Below, piece after piece: positions 49,185 to 56,653 of a stretch of 64,000 nt of DNA (its first letter is position 1; each line of letters opens with the position of its first letter). Below the pieces are notes generated by a model. The model worked only from the letters and a program-made list of their open reading frames with translations, was not told the DNA's origin and searched no databases. The DNA comes from Microbacterium sp. zg-Y625 (GTDB lineage Bacteria; Actinomycetota; Actinomycetes; Actinomycetales; Microbacteriaceae), in the NCBI RefSeq assembly GCF_030246925.1, contig NZ_CP126740.1, positions 2,542,001 through 2,606,000 on the forward strand, given 5' to 3'. Made by a program: the position numbers and the translations under genes.

Positions 49185-50069
49185 TCAGTGGTTGTGGTCG
49201 TTGTGCGCGTCGGAGAGCGCCAACGCGTCGCTGTCGTGATGGTGCACGTGGGCGTGCAGGCCCCCGTGCGTGTGGGAGTGCCGCGTTCCGTCGGCGTGGT
49301 CGTGGGGATGGGGGTGGGCGTGGGCCTCCCCCTCGAACGCGTGCGAGTGGGCGTACCCGTGGCCGTGGTCGGCGAGGAGCCCCGTGTCGATGCCGTCGTC
49401 GCCGGCATCGAGGGCGGCGAGCGCATCGCGCACCCGGGTGCCGATCACCCGCACGATCGAGGCGTCGCTCATCAACGGCCCACCGAACTCGACGTCTGCG
49501 GCGGGCAGCGAAGCGGCGAATCCCGCGGGAACCGCCACGATGCGCGTCGCGCCGACCCGGCGCAGCCGCGCCGCTGCCGCCGAGAGCTGTGCGCCGTCGT
49601 CGGCGATCGCCACCGCCACCTCGTCGAGCGCGCCGTGCGTGGCGACGAGATAGCCCACCCGGTGCAGCTCCGCTTCGTCGAACGGGTTGGAGTGCGGCGC
49701 GACGATGAGCAGAGCGGATGCCGGATCGACGAGGCTCGCCCGGTTGGCAGCCGTACGCAGCCAGGCGGTGAGATGGTCGATCTGCCCGAAGGGCGCCGCC
49801 AGCGCGAGCCGCCCAGCGTGCGTGCGATTCAGCCAGTGGAGCGTCTTCGCCGCATCGGCGACCATGCCGGGGTCCCGCCCGAAGGTCATCGGGAGCACCA
49901 CGACGCGGTCCCCGCGGTGGAGTGCGGTGCTGACGATGTTGTGCAGCGCCCTCCCCGCGGCCGACACCTGCGCGCCATCGACGAGCGGCTGGAACCGCTC
50001 GAGGTCGCGCGCGTCGTTGCTCTCGTGTCCGCCGACGAGGACGATCTGCACCCCTGGGGCGCCCGTCAT
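49185..50069 (-). CDS. CbiX/SirB-like chelatase domain protein with His-rich tail, in the urease operon
   Basis: A 294-residue protein. Residues 1-230 resemble the CbiX/SirB/CfbA chelatase fold: an N-terminal strand with histidine ([11 protein letters not shown]), a [19 protein letters not shown] block equivalent to the second active-site strand, and a degenerate repeat of both in the second half ([25 protein letters not shown]). Residues 231-294 hold 20 histidines in 64 positions, a nickel-binding type of tail. It lies between ureA and ureB (gaps 4 and 21 bp). The context and tail suggest nickel storage or delivery, replacing the missing UreE. Sirohydrochlorin chelation is the alternative, but no cobalamin or siroheme genes are near. 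Confidence 0.75.
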   Translation of the reverse strand: MTGAPGVQIVLVGGHESNDARDLERFQPLVDGAQVSAAGRALHNIVSTALHRGDRVVVLPMTFGRDPGMVADAAKTLHWLNRTHAGRLALAAPFGQIDHLTAWLRTAANRASLVDPASALLIVAPHSNPFDEAELHRVGYLVATHGALDEVAVAIADDGAQLSAAAARLRRVGATRIVAVPAGFAASLPAADVEFGGPLMSDASIVRVIGTRVRDALAALDAGDDGIDTGLLADHGHGYAHSHAFEGEAHAHPHPHDHADGTRHSHTHGGLHAHVHHHDSDALALSDAHNDHNH

Positions 50070-50073
50070 CGTG

Positions 50074-50379
50074 TCAGCCGCCGATGGGGTCGTGGCAGGA
50101 GACCAGTTTGGTGCCGTCCGGGAAGGTCGCTTCGACCTGCAACAGCGTGACGCGCTCGCGCACGCCGGGCATGCACTGGTCGACGGTGACGATCTTCTTT
50201 CCGAGCTCCATGCAGTCCGAGACCGTCTTGCCGTCGCGGGCGGCTTCGAGCACGCCCTCGGTGACGAGGGCGATGGCCTCGCTGACGTTGAGCTTGGTGC
50301 CGCGGTCGCGGCGGCGTCGCGCGAGTTCCGCGACCTGGTAGACGTACAGCTTGTCGATCTCGCGTGGGGAGAGGTCCAT
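50074..50379 (-). CDS. ureA: Urease subunit gamma
   Basis: A 101-residue small structural subunit of urease. It starts MDLSPREIDKLYVYQVAELA, has KLNVSEAIALVTEGVLEAAR and ends in VTLLQVEATFPDGTKLVSCHDPI, all typical of UreA. The ATG at 50379 has a good AGGAGC ribosome-binding site; a start five codons upstream would place that site inside the gene. First gene of the urease operon. Confidence 0.96.
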   Translation of the reverse strand: MDLSPREIDKLYVYQVAELARRRRDRGTKLNVSEAIALVTEGVLEAARDGKTVSDCMELGKKIVTVDQCMPGVRERVTLLQVEATFPDGTKLVSCHDPIGG

Positions 50380-50500
50380 TGCAGCTCCTGACATCCGATG
50401 GGAGAGGCGCTCCGACGTGTCTGCGTGGGGCGTCGTTTCGGCGTCAGCCTTACACTCGCGGGCCGACCTGAACAGCCCCCTCCGCGCACCGTCCGCGGCA

Positions 50501-50519
50501 CCTGCGACCTTGTCGCAGG
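50501..50519. promoter_or_regulatory. Perfect 8-bp inverted repeat upstream of ureA and the MFS gene
   Basis: CCTGCGAC-CTT-GTCGCAGG lies in the 197-bp divergent gap between ureA (start 50379) and the MFS gene (start 50577). It is too short-looped for a terminator in that position and is more likely an operator, affecting either side. A TATAGT -10-like hexamer for the MFS gene lies at 50548-50553. No clear promoter for the urease operon could be read. Confidence 0.45.
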
Positions 50520-50576
50520 ACGCCTGGGCAGGGCCCGCCGGCAGGGCTATAGTCGAGGCCTTGAACGGGGGACGGC

Positions 50577-51980
50577 GTGGTGAGATCAGGGCGTGTCGCG
50601 GGTGGCTGGCTGATCATCGTCTGCTGCCTTTCGCAGTTCCTGCACACCGTCTACGGCAGCGTCGCCAATATCGCGCTGCCCGATATCTCGCGGGATCTGG
50701 GCGCCGGAATCGACTCGCTGCAGTGGGTGGTGAGCGCCTACGTGCTGACGCTCGCGAGCCTGTTGATCTTCGCGGGAAACCTCGCCGATCGCATCGGCCG
50801 GCGGCGCGTGCTCGTGCTGGGCAACGTGGTGATGATCGTCGGCTCGATCATCTGCGCCGTCAGCACCTCGGTGCCACCGCTCATCGTCGGGCGGGTTGTG
50901 CAGGGTGTCGGCAGCGCCCTGATCGCACCCGCCGGCCTGTCGCTTCTGGCAGCGGCGTTTCCGCAGCGCGCGCAGCGCGCCGTCGCGGTGATGTGGTGGA
51001 CCACCATCGGCACGGCGTCGCTGGCGGCGGGCCCGATCCTCGGCGGCCTGCTCGTGAAGGATCTCGGCTGGACGTCTGTCTTCTGGGCGGGGGTGCCGCT
51101 GGGGGTGGTCGCATCGATCCTCGCGCTCGCGCTCCTGCACGAGTCCCGCTCCGACCGCCCGACCCCCTTCGACGGTGTCGGCCAGGTTCTGCTGACGCTC
51201 CTCCTCGCCGCCGTCGCCTTCACCCTCATCGAAGGGGTGCACCTCGGCTGGACGTCCGTGCCCGTTCTCATGGCCATCGCCGTCGCGGTGGCCTCGCTGA
51301 TCGCACTCGTGCCCTATGAACAGCGGCGCGCAGATCCTCTGCTGCCGCTGCACCTGCTGAGCGACCGACCGTTCGTCACCGCGCTGTCCATGGCAGTGTC
51401 GGGGTACCTGGCACTGGCGGGCTTGCTGTTCGTCAACACGTTCTACCTGCAGTCGGAGCGCGGTTTGAACGCCACACAGGCGGGCCTCATGACGATCCCG
51501 CTGGCCGCTGGCGCCACCGCGTCGGCCCTCCTGGCGGCGCGCCTGGTGACCCGCGGTCACTCCCGCGCTGCGCTGGTCGCCAGCGGAGTGCTCCTCGCCC
51601 TGGGCGCCGGGGGTCTGTGGATGACCGAGCACGCTGCGCTGTGGACCGTGATCGTCCCGTACTTCGTGTTCGGGTTCGGGTTCGGGCTCATCGCCGATCC
51701 GGTCAGCGTCACGGCGCTCTCGGAGCTGCCGACGGCCGAATCCGGGCTGGCATCCAGCCTCATCTCGACCTCGAAGCAGACCGGTCAGCTGCTCGGCATC
51801 GCCGGCGCCGGCTCGATCCTCGCCGTGGCGGGCGTCTCCTCCGACTCGGTCGCCTTCGACGACATGGGCGGGTGGGTGTGGGCGGTGCTGCTCGCGGCCG
51901 GCGTGCTCATCGCCGGGCTCGCTCTCAGCACGCCCCGCGAGCACATCGCGGTGCCCCGCAAACGCGCTGCCGTCCGCTGA
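50577..51980 (+). CDS. MFS transporter, DHA2-type drug exporter
   Basis: A 467-residue, probably 14-helix, major facilitator of the DHA2 (EmrB/QacA) group. Signature parts are LPDISRDLGAGIDSLQWVVS, the motif-A region GNLADRIGRRRVLVLGN, and motif C-like GPILGGLLVKDLGW in helix 5. It exports drugs or metabolites by proton antiport. GTG at 50577, or GTG at 50580. It is divergent from the urease operon, and no dedicated regulator gene is next to it. Confidence 0.88.
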   Translation: MVRSGRVAGGWLIIVCCLSQFLHTVYGSVANIALPDISRDLGAGIDSLQWVVSAYVLTLASLLIFAGNLADRIGRRRVLVLGNVVMIVGSIICAVSTSVPPLIVGRVVQGVGSALIAPAGLSLLAAAFPQRAQRAVAVMWWTTIGTASLAAGPILGGLLVKDLGWTSVFWAGVPLGVVASILALALLHESRSDRPTPFDGVGQVLLTLLLAAVAFTLIEGVHLGWTSVPVLMAIAVAVASLIALVPYEQRRADPLLPLHLLSDRPFVTALSMAVSGYLALAGLLFVNTFYLQSERGLNATQAGLMTIPLAAGATASALLAARLVTRGHSRAALVASGVLLALGAGGLWMTEHAALWTVIVPYFVFGFGFGLIADPVSVTALSELPTAESGLASSLISTSKQTGQLLGIAGAGSILAVAGVSSDSVAFDDMGGWVWAVLLAAGVLIAGLALSTPREHIAVPRKRAAVR

Positions 51981-51987
51981 CCTGCGG

Positions 51988-54900
51988 TCAACGGGTGGTC
52001 CGCGCCCGCCGGCGGCGCCTGGCCGGACGCACCGGCGCCGCAGCCGACGCGTCGGCGCCGTCGGGCGGATCCACCGTGCCGGGGCGGATCGCCTCGATCA
52101 GGGCGAGCAGCGACTGGTTGAGGCGGGTCAGCTGGATGATCGCGTCGGCCGCCGGCCCCTCTCCTGTTCCCGGGTCGAGCTCGAACTCGCTGATCAGGTG
52201 CGACCGGCCGGGAAGCCGGCCGCGCAGCACGTCTTCGACGGCCACGAAGTTCTCATCGGTGAGCTGCGCCGCCCGAGACCAGTCGGCCCAGTGGCCGGAG
52301 CCGACGTCCTGATGAAGGCGTCGCAGGGTGCGGCCGAGCCGACGTTCGTAGTCGAGCACGGACCACAGTGCGGTCAGCTGTGCTTCGATGCCGTCGGAGC
52401 GCAACGAGCCGGGATCGCCCCGCAACGGCGCCGCACGGGTCTCCAGTGCGCGCAGCAAACCGGCCAGCTCCCGTTCCCGCTCCGCGGTCTCCCGTCGAGG
52501 CGGGCTCGCTTCGCCCGGTCGGTGGGCGAACAGATCGGCCAGCAGCACGCGCGCCTTGTCGACCATCGCGACCATTCCCGCCGCCACCTGAGACCGGGTG
52601 CGGGTGGGCAGCAGGAGCGCGGAGACCACGATGGCTACCGCGCCGCCCACGAAGGTCTCCAACATCCTCGCCTGCACCGTCTCGACGCTGAGCGTGCCCA
52701 TGACGTCGTACATCGTCGCCAGCGCCAGGGTGATCCAGAAGACCATGGCGGCGGACGAAATGGCCCGGGTGAAGGCGACGAAGAACACGCTCACCGCCAG
52801 CAGCGGATACGCCCAGACGGGGTCATGGCCTGCCACGATCGCCAGCCCGAAGGCGATGCCCGACGCGGCGACGGTCGCGACGATGCGCTGGATGCTCTTC
52901 ACCCGGGTCTCACCGTCCGAGCCGCTGATCGTCTGGAAAGCCGGCATCGCCGCCCAGTACTGGTGCGTCGAGGACACCAGAGAGCCGAGGAACAGCGCGA
53001 CCCCCGTCGCGACAGCCGCCTGCGCGGCCTGGCGATCGGTCGGCAGCAGCGCGCCCTCGCGCGCGGGGGCCGCGGGGTCGGGGGTGGATCCGCGCGACAG
53101 CGCACGGCCCTGCTCGGGCTCGACGGACGTCGAGGATGCCTCGGGAGCGCGCGGTTCCGCTGTGTCGGTCTGGGACTCGAGGGCCTTGTCGTCGGCCACC
53201 TGCACGCGTCGCAGAAACTCGGCCGCGTAGCGCAGCTGCGTGATCGCGAACAGCACCCGCCGCACATCGCCGGTGAGTCCTGGGGGCAACGCCACGTCTT
53301 CGTGCGAGCGCGGGGGCGGAGCCGCCGAGCCGCGGAAAGCGGAGATCTCCGCACTGGTGGCGACGAGATCACCGGCCAGACGTGCGCGCTCGTCGAGCGT
53401 GATCGCGATGCTGGGGACGACCGGCAGCAGCGTGAGCAGGTTCTCGGCGGCGAGCTGCACATCGAAGATGCGCATGCGCAGAGCCATCACGCGGGCGGGG
53501 TTCATGTCGCCGTCGCGGAGACGGTCGAGGGGCCCGTTGATGTCGTCGACGGTGTGCTCGAGAGCCGTGCGCCCCGAGCGCAGGTCGGCGACCAGGCGCC
53601 GGTCCTGCCGCCCCGTGGACACCAGGTCGACCAAGGTGTCGAGCAGATCCTGGATCCGCTCGTAGACCGCGGCGATCCCACCGTGCACCTGCCTCACCGG
53701 GGATGCACCCGGAATCGCCTGCACCAGCCAGCTCGCCGCGAGTCCGATGATCGCCGATACGAGGGAGAACACGACGTCCTGCGACGACAGGTGCACGAGC
53801 AGGCTGAAGTAGAAGATCTGGAAGAACAGCCGCCCCATCGCTCCCACGCGCGGTCCGAAGCGGCGCATCCAGACGGCCAGTCCCGCAGCCAGCGCCATCG
53901 ACACGACGATGACGGGCTGATCCCGGGACAGCGTGGCGCCGAGCACGACGGCGAGCGAGACCGGGATGACCGACACCAGGGCGCGGACCGTGCGCGCGGC
54001 CGGTGCCGCCTGTGCGGCCGCCGCCGGGGTGGTGAACAGCGCCACCATCGCGGCGAAGACCGCACCGCTGCGGTCGCCGGGCCCGAACACCTGCGAGACG
54101 GGGATGACCACCGCCAGCGCCAGCGCCACGGCCGCCAGCGTGCGCAGGGCATCGACCAGACGCGCCCAGCCGGGGTCGACGAACAGGTGGCGGCGGCGCA
54201 GCCAGCGCGACAGCCGTGACGGCCTGCGACCCGGGTCGCCTTCCAGGGGCGAAGCCAGAATCGGCACCCGTGCTCCGATGTCGGGGCCGGCGAGCAGCTC
54301 CTCCGGCACGGCCGCGTCCAGGGGAATGCCGTCGGGCGTCGCCGCCGTTCCACGGTAGACGGGCTGGTAGTCGAGATCGCGCGACACCAGCGCCAGCAGC
54401 CACTGCGCCTGCACTTCGAACGGCAGCCACTGGACGTAGCGCGCATAAGCGTCCGCCGTGTCGGCCGCTGCGCCACCCGTGAGAGCGGTGATGCGCTGCT
54501 GCACCGTCCAGAATCTCACCACCCACCGGTCCAGTCCCGCGCTGGGTCCCCGCCCCTCGAGCGTGGCGATCGCTGCGGCGAACTGCTCAGGCGTCACCGG
54601 CGGCGGGTTCTGCGGTGCGGTGCGGTGGAGCATGCGCAGGAGCGCCATCCGCAGGTCGAGGAACTGCTCGCTCAACCGCGCGAGCGCCGGCTCCTTGGCC
54701 GGGTCGCTCCCCGTTGGGAGGCCCCACCTCAGCGCCCCGATGACCCCGGAGGTCATGTACAGCGAGAACGGCAGCGAGAACTGGTCGCGGCCGCTCTGGA
54801 AGTAGTACGCCACCGGGTTCTGCGACAGCCCGTCCGAGTACGCCCCGAGGGAGTCGGCGATGGCGCCCAGCTGGCCGTCCAGCCCGCGCGCCTGGCCATC

Positions 54901-55473
54901 CGGGAAGAAGGGCGCGAGGGTGTCGACGGGGGCGACGACGCCATGACCGGCGTGGAAGAAGTTCGACGACAGCGCCCGAAGCGATTGGACGACGCCGTAG
55001 ACATTGCTGAGGAAGGCGATGATGAACGACAGCAGCAGCACGTTGATCATCGCCTCGCTCACCGTCAGCAGGTCGAGCACGGGTCCGCCCGGCGAGATGT
55101 TGTCGACGCCGACGGTCGAGAACTGGCCGACGCTCAGGTACAGCGCTCCCCAATAGTCCTGCGGAACGCCGGCGGAGATCTGCAGGGCTCCGGTCAGCAT
55201 CGCCCCGTAGTAGATGAAGGAGAACCCGAGGATGATGCCGCTGACCCACCACAGGATCGACGCGACGATGAGCAGGCCGGTGACCTGGCGCAGCGCCATC
55301 GGACGCCACCGCCGGCGGATCCGCCGCGTCACCGCGCGGATGAGAAGCCACTCCCACCGCACGATGCGGTGGACGAACAGCCCCGCCTCGTCGTAGTTCA
55401 AGACGGTGAGGAAGACGTCCAGCAGCGTCGCCGCCAGCACCCCGATGCCCAGGACGATCCAGAAGACCTCCAT
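51988..55473 (-). CDS. Channel-like / FUSC / FUSC fusion membrane protein
   Basis: A 1161-residue protein. Residues 1-165 form a two-helix-plus-pore unit: helices near 1-25 and 63-95, then a P-loop-like YLSVGQFSTVGVDNISPGG with TVGVDN where potassium channels have TVGYGD, and a third helix near 133-160. A soluble region follows (166-435). A first FUSC/aromatic-acid-exporter-type block has about six helices (440-595), a linker spans 600-815, a second block of five or six helices spans 820-955, and a soluble helical end follows with a very basic C-terminus. FUSC proteins export organic acids. ATG at 55473 with GGAGGAG 7 nt before it. Substrate unknown. Confidence 0.78.
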   Translation of the reverse strand: MEVFWIVLGIGVLAATLLDVFLTVLNYDEAGLFVHRIVRWEWLLIRAVTRRIRRRWRPMALRQVTGLLIVASILWWVSGIILGFSFIYYGAMLTGALQISAGVPQDYWGALYLSVGQFSTVGVDNISPGGPVLDLLTVSEAMINVLLLSFIIAFLSNVYGVVQSLRALSSNFFHAGHGVVAPVDTLAPFFPDGQARGLDGQLGAIADSLGAYSDGLSQNPVAYYFQSGRDQFSLPFSLYMTSGVIGALRWGLPTGSDPAKEPALARLSEQFLDLRMALLRMLHRTAPQNPPPVTPEQFAAAIATLEGRGPSAGLDRWVVRFWTVQQRITALTGGAAADTADAYARYVQWLPFEVQAQWLLALVSRDLDYQPVYRGTAATPDGIPLDAAVPEELLAGPDIGARVPILASPLEGDPGRRPSRLSRWLRRRHLFVDPGWARLVDALRTLAAVALALAVVIPVSQVFGPGDRSGAVFAAMVALFTTPAAAAQAAPAARTVRALVSVIPVSLAVVLGATLSRDQPVIVVSMALAAGLAVWMRRFGPRVGAMGRLFFQIFYFSLLVHLSSQDVVFSLVSAIIGLAASWLVQAIPGASPVRQVHGGIAAVYERIQDLLDTLVDLVSTGRQDRRLVADLRSGRTALEHTVDDINGPLDRLRDGDMNPARVMALRMRIFDVQLAAENLLTLLPVVPSIAITLDERARLAGDLVATSAEISAFRGSAAPPPRSHEDVALPPGLTGDVRRVLFAITQLRYAAEFLRRVQVADDKALESQTDTAEPRAPEASSTSVEPEQGRALSRGSTPDPAAPAREGALLPTDRQAAQAAVATGVALFLGSLVSSTHQYWAAMPAFQTISGSDGETRVKSIQRIVATVAASGIAFGLAIVAGHDPVWAYPLLAVSVFFVAFTRAISSAAMVFWITLALATMYDVMGTLSVETVQARMLETFVGGAVAIVVSALLLPTRTRSQVAAGMVAMVDKARVLLADLFAHRPGEASPPRRETAERERELAGLLRALETRAAPLRGDPGSLRSDGIEAQLTALWSVLDYERRLGRTLRRLHQDVGSGHWADWSRAAQLTDENFVAVEDVLRGRLPGRSHLISEFELDPGTGEGPAADAIIQLTRLNQSLLALIEAIRPGTVDPPDGADASAAAPVRPARRRRRARTTR

Positions 55474-55616
55474 CACGAGGCTCCTCCCGCGAGTCGATGA
55501 CCGACCGCAGCGGCGGCCGCCACGAACCGCTCGCGCTCCGCGCCCGCCCCTCCCGTCATCGGCGGGGTGGGCGATGCCGGCGCGGCGCCCACCGGCGCGT
55601 CACCGCCCCCGGCGTG

Positions 55617-55994
55617 TCACAGGGCTCGGCCGATCGCCAGTCCGACGACGGCCAGCAGCACCGTGAGGACCAGCATGCCGAGCGAGTTGGCGAAGAAACG
55701 GCCGTAGGTGCGCTTCTGCAGCATGTGCACGGTGTCGACCATCGCGGTGCTGAACGTGGTGAACCCGCCCATCACGCCGCCGCCGAGGATCGTGAGCCAC
55801 GCGGCATCCAGCACCGAGGAATCCGACAGTCCGGTGAGAAATCCCAGCAGGAGGGAGCCGACGGAGTTGATGACGAACGTGCCCCACGGGTAGCCCGAGG
55901 TCACACGGCGCATGATGAGGCCGTCGGTGACGAAGCGGATCGCAGCTCCCAGGCCGCCGCCGACGACAGCCAGGAGGAAGACGCCGAAGGTCAT
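55617..55994 (-). CDS. crcB: Fluoride ion channel CrcB/FluC, second subunit
   Basis: A 125-residue four-helix membrane protein that passively lets fluoride leave the cell. It has GGGLGAAIRF in helix 1, the YPWGTFVINSVGSLLLGFL block of helix 2 with its conserved asparagine, and GGFTTFSTAMVD with the Phe/Thr/Ser track of helix 3. It overlaps the other crcB gene by 4 bp (ATGA). Channels of this family work as antiparallel dimers; paired genes in Gram-positives usually form heterodimers. Confidence 0.93.
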   Translation of the reverse strand: MTFGVFLLAVVGGGLGAAIRFVTDGLIMRRVTSGYPWGTFVINSVGSLLLGFLTGLSDSSVLDAAWLTILGGGVMGGFTTFSTAMVDTVHMLQKRTYGRFFANSLGMLVLTVLLAVVGLAIGRAL

Positions 55995-56470
55995 GACGCA
56001 CCGCCCTTCTTCGCCGGGGCGGGTCGTGCCGGAAAGAGCACGCCTGCCAGCCAGACGCCGATGAAGGCGGTGAGGATGCCGCCGATGAGCGTGCCGAGGG
56101 CGTATGCGACCCCGATGAAACCGTCGGTCTCCACCAGCAGCGCGCTGTTGGTGGCGAGCGAGCTGTAGGTCGTGAACCCGCCCATGATGCCGGTGCCCGC
56201 GAAGAGCCGGAAGTCGCGGCGGCCGGGCGTCTCCGGAGTGCGTGAGGCGAGCGCGGTGAGAAGGAATCCCAAGAGGAACGGGCCGAGCAGGTTGGCCGTG
56301 AGCACGGCCCATTCGTCCCCCCGCTGCTCGGGGATCGCCACGGTGAGGCCGAGTCGCGCGGCCACACCGATCATGCCTCCGAGGAAGACGAAGAGGATCA
56401 GCTTGGGCTGCGCGAAGGCCGGTGCGGGGTGGTGCGGTCTGCTGTCTTTTGCATGCTCGATGGCCGTCAT
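55991..56470 (-). CDS. crcB: Fluoride ion channel CrcB/FluC, first subunit
   Basis: A 159-residue paralogue with a 24-residue hydrophilic N-terminal extension. Then come the four helices with GGMIGVAARLGLT, LTANLLGPFLLGFLL and GIMGGFTTYSSLATNSALL, the last carrying the fluoride-path Phe-Thr-Thr-Tyr-Ser. A 10-residue basic tail ends it. First of two coupled crcB genes. No fluoride riboswitch consensus is visible upstream. It is divergent from the MFS gene at 56654. Confidence 0.92.
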   Translation of the reverse strand: MTAIEHAKDSRPHHPAPAFAQPKLILFVFLGGMIGVAARLGLTVAIPEQRGDEWAVLTANLLGPFLLGFLLTALASRTPETPGRRDFRLFAGTGIMGGFTTYSSLATNSALLVETDGFIGVAYALGTLIGGILTAFIGVWLAGVLFPARPAPAKKGGAS

Positions 56471-56545
56471 GCGGTGAGCATAGGGCGGGCCCGGCGGCCC
56501 CACTAGGGGGACGACGGCGGTCCCAGGGCGCCCGCGCGGGGTAAG

Positions 56546-56653
56546 ATGGACGTTCGCTCGCGCCCGCTGCGCGAGGTGGTCGGCCCCTCTGCGGGACCGG
56601 TCCGAGGCTCGAAACCTCCGGCATCTCTCACCCAGACCTCCGGAGGTTTTTCC
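56546..56653 (+). promoter_or_regulatory. Attenuator-like leader of the MFS gene, with terminator hairpin over the RBS
   Basis: AAACCTCCGG (56612-56621) pairs perfectly with CCGGAGGTTT (56640-56649) and is followed by TT, giving an intrinsic-terminator form (10-bp stem, 18-nt loop, five Ts). The 3' arm contains the GGAGG ribosome-binding site (56642-56646), 7 nt before the ATG at 56654. An upstream GAGGT (56568-56573 region) could pair with ACCTC and open the hairpin. An in-frame ATG at 56546 opens 36 codons that read into the MFS gene and may be a regulatory upstream frame. Confidence 0.6.

Noticed and set aside
56471..56545. Fluoride riboswitch upstream of crcB
   Set aside because: No match to the conserved GGNGAUGG...UCCU-type core could be read on the minus strand.
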